From: DATDCY01 sp031406795 [NCBI: Candidatus Rokuibacteriota bacterium]
Lineage (GTDB): Bacteria; JAUVQV01
Direction of reading: 5' to 3'
Length of the DNA: 8,960 nucleotides
Assembly (NCBI GenBank): GCA_031406795.1
Contig: JANOHV010000088.1
Location: 1-8,960, forward strand
Positions 5,604 to 8,960 of the stretch are shown here, one piece after another; position 1 is the first letter of the stretch, and every line of letters starts with the position of its first letter. The notes beneath the pieces are model-generated. The model saw nothing but the letters and a program-made list of their open reading frames with translations, had not been told where the DNA came from and ran no database searches. Made by a program: the position numbers and the translations under genes.

Positions 5604-5619
5604 TGGCATGCGCCTTGCA
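5604..5619 (+). promoter_or_regulatory. Sigma-54 (RpoN) -24/-12 promoter candidate
   Basis: TGGCATG-CGCC-TTGCA matches the RpoN consensus TGGCACG-N4-TTGC(A/T) with one mismatch. The invariant GG (5605-5606) and GC (5617-5618) are correctly spaced with ten bases between them. Transcription would start near 5629-5631, leaving a leader of about 95 nt before the first gene of the right operon, in the correct orientation. No competing good sigma-70 promoter is seen in this gap. Confidence 0.6.
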
Positions 5620-5723
5620 TTTCACATGCGTAGCAGAGGGAGCATAACAAGGAAAGAATGTCGCCAAGCTCGAAACGAGGATCGAACCGAGAACTCCACG
5701 AACAACGAAAGGAAAGGAAGGAA

Positions 5724-6254
5724 ATGTCCACCAAGCTCAATCGGACGCTGACCCTGGCCGCGCTGTTCACCTTCGCAACCGTCCCGTTCGCCGCCGCGAT
5801 GGACCACCGTTCGATGGGCCACGGCTCCCCGGGCGCCGCGGCCGGGATGCACGGCGCAGCGCCGCAGGCCGGTGCCGCCGCGCAGCCCGCGCGCCACGGC
5901 ATCGAGATCCGCAAGGCCGTCGTTTCCGGCCACACGCTCGCCTACAACCTGATCGACATGAAGCAGATGATGGCCTCCAGCTCGATGCCGATGACCCACG
6001 GCGGCGAGAGGATGAAGTCCCACCACCTGATGGTCTACCCGGTCGGACCCGACGGCAAGCCGGCGACCGACGGGAAGGCTGGCTACCTCGTGGTCCAGCC
6101 GGACAAAGCCGAGACCAAGGCGATGGCGATGCTGATGGAAGACGGCTTCGGCGCGGATCTGGATCTGGTGACCAAGGGCGAATACAGGATCACGACCAAG
6201 GTCGCCCTCGGGGGCACCACCCTCGTGGACGAATTCGTCTACACGGTGAAGTGA
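5724..6254 (+). CDS. Exported His/Met-rich protein with FixH/YtkA-like beta domain, probable periplasmic metal-binding protein
   Basis: A 176-residue protein with a signal peptide (1-25, ending FAAA). A mature N-terminus rich in Met and His follows (MDHRSMGHGSPG, and M42-H43), then a second dense cluster at 79-103 (MKQMM, SMPMTHGG and SHHLM). The C-terminal half (about 100-176) reads as beta strands: HHLMVYPVGPDGKP, GYLVVQP, then GFGADLDLVTKGEYRI and TTLVDEFVYTV. This is in the style of small YtkA/FixH-like exported domains found in copper-handling loci. The start ATG is preceded by AAGGAAGG. Clustered Met and His in the periplasm suggests copper or silver binding; this is inference. It is the first gene after the sigma-54-like promoter and is followed by other Met-rich exported products. 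Confidence 0.8.
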   Translation: MSTKLNRTLTLAALFTFATVPFAAAMDHRSMGHGSPGAAAGMHGAAPQAGAAAQPARHGIEIRKAVVSGHTLAYNLIDMKQMMASSSMPMTHGGERMKSHHLMVYPVGPDGKPATDGKAGYLVVQPDKAETKAMAMLMEDGFGADLDLVTKGEYRITTKVALGGTTLVDEFVYTVK

Positions 6255-6300
6255 GGCTCAGTGCAAACGGCGCATTACCCCAGACGCTCTGAGCGGTGAT

Positions 6301-6415
6301 GAAGGAGACGAGACCATGAGTTCCGCAGTCCTCCTGAATGAGGAACGGACCGGAAATGATTGTCCAGACGAAGGACGAAAGCAGCCACCACCACGAGAAG
6401 AAGGAGACGACCATG
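6301..6415 (+). repeat. Direct repeat of a ribosome-site/start segment
   Basis: GAAGGAGACGA occurs at 6301-6311 and again at 6400-6410. Both copies are followed within a few bases by CCATGA, so each presents a good AAGGAG site before an ATG (6316 and 6413). Such a repeat can come from local duplication of a gene start; only the second ATG opens the short frame listed next. Confidence 0.5.
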
Positions 6416-6505
6416 AAGACGAAGATGACGGTCGTCAATGGCTTGGAAGCGGACAACCCGAAGCTGGTGGTCGAGGTGATCGCCACGGATCTGGAGTCGT
6501 TGTGA
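6356..6505 (+). CDS. Possible small protein with a His run
   Basis: A 49-codon frame, with ATG at 6356 preceded by GAGGAA. It reads MIVQTKDESSHHHEKKETT, then MKTKMTVVNGLEADNPKLVV and EVIATDLESL. A second in-frame ATG at 6413 has an even better AAGGAG site, giving a 30-residue version without the His run. There is no signal peptide and no recognised family. It sits in the 296-nt gap between two exported metal-protein genes on the same strand. It may be a genuine small cytosolic protein or the remnant of a longer gene; the good ribosome sites are the only strong evidence. Confidence 0.35.
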   Translation: MIVQTKDESSHHHEKKETTMKTKMTVVNGLEADNPKLVVEVIATDLESL

Positions 6506-6549
6506 TGCGACGGTTGATCTCGTACACACGTTGTCGAAAGGAGATCGAT

Positions 6550-6990
6550 ATGAAAAGGATAGTGGCGTTACTGGTGGCGATCATCTGCCTGAACACGTCT
6601 GGAGCATTCGCCCAGATGATGCCGCAAGGTGGGATGGGCGGCGGGCAGGGGCAGGAGCATACCGGCGGTGGAATGATGGGATCCCAGCCGTCCTCACAGA
6701 TGATGGGCGGGCAGGCGATGATGCAACAGGACATGATGCGGGACCTGATGGGGATGATGGGTCAGATGGACCAGGTCATGCAGAAGATGTCCCGCGGCAT
6801 GGAAGGGCAGATGCCCATGGACCGGATGCAGCAGATGTCCAGAGGGATGGCCGAGATGTCGGTCACCATGAATGAAATGTCCGGTCAGATGGCCAAAGGG
6901 AGCATGGATCCCGCCATGATGAAGGGGATGCAGGAGCGGATGAAGAACCTGAACCAGATGATGGACGGTATGGGCAAGCAGGGGCAGTGA
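6550..6990 (+). CDS. Exported Met-rich protein, probable periplasmic copper/silver-binding protein
   Basis: A 146-residue protein starting MKRIVALLVAIICL with a signal peptide ending AFA at about residue 22. Methionine makes up about a quarter of all residues, arranged as MM pairs and Mxx(x)M spacings (QAMMQQDMMRDLMGMMGQM; GMQERMKNLNQMMDGMG). The early mature part is Gly/Gln-rich and the rest should form amphipathic helices displaying Met. There are no cysteines in the mature chain and only one His. Such Met-rich exported proteins typically bind Cu(I) or Ag(I) through thioethers. The start is supported by AAGGAG 8 nt before the ATG; a longer in-frame extension back to 6316 is rejected because it is low-complexity and would bury the signal peptide. 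Its TGA overlaps the next gene start. Specific family unrecognised. Confidence 0.8.
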   Translation: MKRIVALLVAIICLNTSGAFAQMMPQGGMGGGQGQEHTGGGMMGSQPSSQMMGGQAMMQQDMMRDLMGMMGQMDQVMQKMSRGMEGQMPMDRMQQMSRGMAEMSVTMNEMSGQMAKGSMDPAMMKGMQERMKNLNQMMDGMGKQGQ

Positions 6991-7739
6991 TGGCGCTCTC
7001 CAGGATAGGAGTTCCGATCGCCCTCGCGGCATTGCTCGTGTTCTGGGGGATGCTTGCGCCCGGCGCGGTGCGGGCGCTGGACGGCCGCGGCTATCTGGAA
7101 CTCGATGCGGGGTACAAGACCGGCGATTTCGGCACCCCGACGAAATCCAGCCTCTCCTCGCTCGCGCCGACGATCGGGTACCTGACGCCGCGGTACAACG
7201 CGAGCGTGACCGCTCCGCTGCTATTTCTCACGCGGAAGACGGGTGGATCGAGCACGACGGAATTCGGTCTCGGGGACGTCATCCTCAGGGCCGGAGTGAT
7301 TCTTCTGCCCGAAACCAGCGGCGGATTATCCATCAGCGGTGCCGCCGCGGTGAAACTGCCGACGGCGGACGAGGTGCGCGGGCTCGGCACGGGTGAGGCG
7401 GATTACGGTGGCTTTGTCGGTCTGTACCAGCGCCTTGGGGGGCTGAGGCTGTCCTTGCGGGGAGGGTATATCATCTCCGGCGATCCCGCGGGGACCACGC
7501 TCGACGACATCCCGCTCATCGGTGTCGGCGTCTCGAAGCTCTTCGGCACCACGAACGTCTTTACGTCACTCGATGGGCGAGGAGCGACTATTCCTGGTGC
7601 CAAAGACCCGGTCGAGGCGAGCGCGGGGGCGTTGTTTATGCTCAACAGGGACTATTCCCTCGCCGCCGGCGTCACTTTCGGCCTGAACGACGGCGGGCCG
7701 GCATTCGGGGCAACAATCGGCGTCGTGCGGTGGTTGTAG
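6990..7739 (+). CDS. Outer-membrane beta-barrel transporter-like protein (phenol-degradation MetA-type family)
   Basis: A 249-residue protein with a signal peptide (1-29, ending AVRA). An amphipathic beta pattern follows throughout, with strand-turn features typical of an outer-membrane barrel: GYLELDAGYKTGDFG, then GYLTPRYNASVTAPLLF, FGLGDVILRAGVIL, GAAAVKLPT, LRGGYIISGDPAG and YSLAAGVTFGLNDGG. The FGLGDV...KLPT...G..DYGG order resembles the broad 'transporter' family annotated as phenol_MetA_deg. It ends VVRWL, compatible with a barrel closing strand. ATG at 6990 overlaps the previous TGA (TGATG), so it is translated together with the Met-rich gene; a GTG three bases earlier is possible. 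A role as an outer-membrane route or anchor for the metal module is inferred from position only. Confidence 0.75.
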   Translation: MALSRIGVPIALAALLVFWGMLAPGAVRALDGRGYLELDAGYKTGDFGTPTKSSLSSLAPTIGYLTPRYNASVTAPLLFLTRKTGGSSTTEFGLGDVILRAGVILLPETSGGLSISGAAAVKLPTADEVRGLGTGEADYGGFVGLYQRLGGLRLSLRGGYIISGDPAGTTLDDIPLIGVGVSKLFGTTNVFTSLDGRGATIPGAKDPVEASAGALFMLNRDYSLAAGVTFGLNDGGPAFGATIGVVRWL

Positions 7740-7903
7740 GAGCTCGGGGTTCGTTTGGCTGCGTACTGAAGAACCTGGAACGGACGTGAGGATTCGGCTA
7801 CTCAGGGCCGACAGCGGCCGTGGCGGGGTAGAGCGGCGATCGTTTCCTGCGATGCTGATGGTGCGAGGGCGCCGTGGCCTCGAAAATCCCCAAAGGTCGA
7901 TGC

Positions 7904-8046
7904 TCAGGAAACGCCACCCGCGATGGGCTCCGCAATCACCGGCGGCCCGTCCGGCACCGCACGGCGGAGTTGGAAGCCCCGCCAGATGACGTAAAACGCC
8001 GGGATCACCGCCAGCGTCAGGATGGTCAGCGAGATGAGGCCGCCCC
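7904..8046 (-). pseudogene. C-terminal fragment of an RND heavy-metal pump (CusA/CzcA-like)
   Basis: A minus-strand frame reads RGGLISLTILTLAVIPAFYV, then IWRGFQLRRAVPDG and a short tail before TGA at 7906-7904. GG-L-S-x-x-LTL-x-VIPA-x-Y is the last transmembrane helix and tail of HME-type RND pumps. Everything before the Arg-Gly-Gly is missing: sequence at 8047 and beyond does not continue the pump. It cannot be the far end of the pump at the left edge, because that gene runs out of the window. So a second rnd gene once lay here. The 164 nt between the barrel gene and this fragment hold nothing I recognise. Confidence 0.75.
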
Positions 8047-8190
8047 GAGCGGCGTCGCAACGCCTGCGATTCGCTCGAGACGCAGCGCAGGGTCCGGAGC
8101 CATCGTGTCTTCTACTATCTGGTCGAGCCGCTGGACCGGGAAGAGGTGCGGGCCGTCATCGACGCCGCGGCGCGGAAGCGGGTGAAGTAG
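8047..8190 (+). pseudogene. C-terminal fragment of an unidentified protein
   Basis: The plus-strand frame ending TAG at 8188-8190 reads ERRRNACDSLETQRRVRSHR, then VFYYLVEPLDREEVRAVIDA and AARKRVK. Strong G/C third-position bias and a charged amphipathic tail make it look coding. It has no start codon or ribosome site and begins exactly where the opposing RND fragment ends. Family not recognised. Confidence 0.45.
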
Positions 8191-8193
8191 TCG

Positions 8194-8604
8194 CTATCGC
8201 GCAAACCGCTCCAACTGCCGCACGATGCCCACCAGTTTCTTGAAGTCGCCGGTCTTGACGAAGTAGCGGCAGCGGCCGCTGGTGTCGCCGTCACAGATGC
8301 CGGCATCGGTCCTGGAGGAGGTCAGAATCGCCACCGGAATGTCGCGCAAGCCTGGATCCGCACGCAATTCGGCCAGCACCTCCCAGCCGCCCTTGAGAGG
8401 CAGGTTCAAATCGAGGACGATCAAACCCGGCCGCGGCGCCTCGGCATGCGAACCTCTGCGGCCGAGAAAATCCATTGCCTCTTCGCCGTTCTCGACGACA
8501 TGCATCCGCGCGTCGATGGCGGCGAACTCGATTGCCTCGGCCAATAACAACACATCGCCGGGATTATCCTCGACGACCAGCATCACCAGGGTCTCCGGCT
8601 TCAT
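8194..8604 (-). CDS. Single-domain (CheY/Rcp1-like) response regulator
   Basis: A 136-residue receiver domain with no output domain. It opens LVMLVVEDNPGDVLLLAEA (acidic pair Glu12-Asp13). The phosphoacceptor is Asp65 in LIVLDLNLP, the switch Thr95-Ser96 is in AILTSS, and the conserved Lys117 is in YFVKTGD. These positions fit an active receiver. The EDNPGD start and DLNLP are typical of stand-alone Rcp1-type regulators that act in phosphorelays with hybrid or phytochrome-like kinases. Cys104 and Cys112 flank the alpha4 region, where Cys is unusual. A GGGAGA ribosome site precedes the ATG, which overlaps the stop of a kinase-like frame by 4 nt. A link to the metal genes is not shown. Confidence 0.92.
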   Translation of the reverse strand: MKPETLVMLVVEDNPGDVLLLAEAIEFAAIDARMHVVENGEEAMDFLGRRGSHAEAPRPGLIVLDLNLPLKGGWEVLAELRADPGLRDIPVAILTSSRTDAGICDGDTSGRCRYFVKTGDFKKLVGIVRQLERFAR

Positions 8605-8651
8605 GCGGAAGCTTCTCCCACGCCCTGAAATGTGAAGAAGAACGTCGCCTC
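8601..8651 (-). pseudogene. Last residues of a sensor histidine kinase, coupled to the response regulator
   Basis: The minus-strand frame ending TGA at 8603-8601 reads EATFFFTFQGVGEASA. ATFFFT is the usual final strand of the kinase ATPase domain (G-x-G-ATFxFTLP), which commonly ends just before such a regulator. The stop overlaps the regulator ATG (ATGA), a common kinase-regulator junction. Immediately upstream the frame (GMGKRQSRE) does not continue as a kinase, so the gene is cut near 8650. The match is very short. Confidence 0.4.
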
Positions 8652-8960
8652 TTCCCTGCTTTGCCTCTTCCCCATGCCGCGGCGGCCCTTCCGACGTTGC
8701 CCAGCCGTCATGCCCTCACGCTTTCCGTCGTTCCACGCCGCCACTCCAGACCCGGAAGCGTCATTGCCGGAATTTGATCTTCAGGTTTTTCAGCGTGGCA
8801 GTCAAGGTCAGCCGGGAACACCCCACGGCTACGTCAAAGTCCGTCGGTCTCCCGAGGCGGCTCGGCGAGCAATGGTGGCACCCACGGGCCCAACCGTACG
8901 GCTACGGGGCTGATCCGGGTTGCGAGAGGGGTGCAAGAACGCGGCAGCGGGTGCCTGAGG
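8652..8960. other. Final 300 bases without a supported gene
   Basis: Open frames here lack ribosome sites or recognisable products. One minus-strand frame, from about 8901 to a TGA at 8763-8761, reads PTDFDVAVGCSRLTLTATLK and then NLKIKFRQ. It has no ATG and may be a fragment or part of a dispersed repeat. No tRNA, rRNA or CRISPR structure is visible. Confidence 0.4.

Noticed and set aside
6190-6486. Minus-strand 98-codon frame with a hydrophobic stretch
   Set aside because: The hydrophobic run is the complement of a His/Lys/Glu-rich plus-strand segment; there is no ribosome site and it overlaps the end of the His/Met-rich gene.
6316-6549. N-terminal extension of the Met-rich protein back to ATG 6316
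   Set aside because: The frame is open, but the extension is low-complexity and would place a clear signal peptide inside the chain; the AAGGAG site at 6550 decides the start.
7806-7819. GGCCG/CGGCC hairpin after the barrel gene as a terminator
   Set aside because: Five-base stem with no T-run following; too weak to call.
1-8046. The left RND start and the right RND tail being one split gene
   Set aside because: The left gene continues out of the window in the direction away from the right fragment, so they must be two different pump genes.
8632-8913. Plus-strand 93-codon frame at the right edge
   Set aside because: No ribosome site, no domain, and its first part is antisense to the kinase tail.

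Overview
The window is strongly GC-rich, with coding regions biased to G/C in the third codon position. It encodes several exported proteins with Gram-negative signal peptides, a periplasmic adaptor lipoprotein and an outer-membrane beta-barrel, so the host is a high-GC Gram-negative bacterium. A deltaproteobacterial or similar environmental lineage would fit, but nothing here fixes the taxon. It reads as an accessory heavy-metal handling region assembled from several pieces, with gene fragments at the seams.

Left block (about 1-3769, all on the minus strand, transcribed right to left): an exported OB-fold-like protein, a small membrane protein with a Cys-Cys-Gly-Ser-Pro motif, a small exported Cys-rich protein with its own promoter-like sequence, an exported protein built from a duplicated Cys/His metal-site-like unit, an RND periplasmic adaptor whose N-terminus carries two more copies of that motif, and the first 146 residues of a heavy-metal RND pump that runs off the left edge. 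Junctions are tight (4-nt overlap, 1-nt gap, 10-nt gap). No CzcC/CusC outer-membrane partner is visible at the usual position before the adaptor.

Middle block (about 3770-5316, minus strand): an intact Fic-family AMP-transferase with a winged-helix tail, flanked by what I read as the last coding stretch of a type III restriction (Res) subunit upstream and the first coding stretch of an adenine-specific DNA methyltransferase downstream. This looks like a res-fic-mod locus that kept only its middle gene.

Right block (about 5600-7739, plus strand): a good match to a sigma-54 (-24/-12) promoter, followed by a His/Met-rich exported protein, a possible small His-containing peptide, a very Met-rich exported protein, and an outer-membrane beta-barrel protein whose start overlaps the previous stop. 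His/Met chemistry suggests copper or silver, whereas the left block is Cys/His. That contrast is an inference.

Right end (7740-8960): a C-terminal fragment of a second RND pump (minus) meets a C-terminal fragment of an unidentified protein (plus) at one breakpoint near 8046/8047. After that come a complete receiver-only response regulator (minus) and the last residues of what is probably its histidine kinase, overlapping it by 4 nt. The final 300 bases hold no gene I can support.
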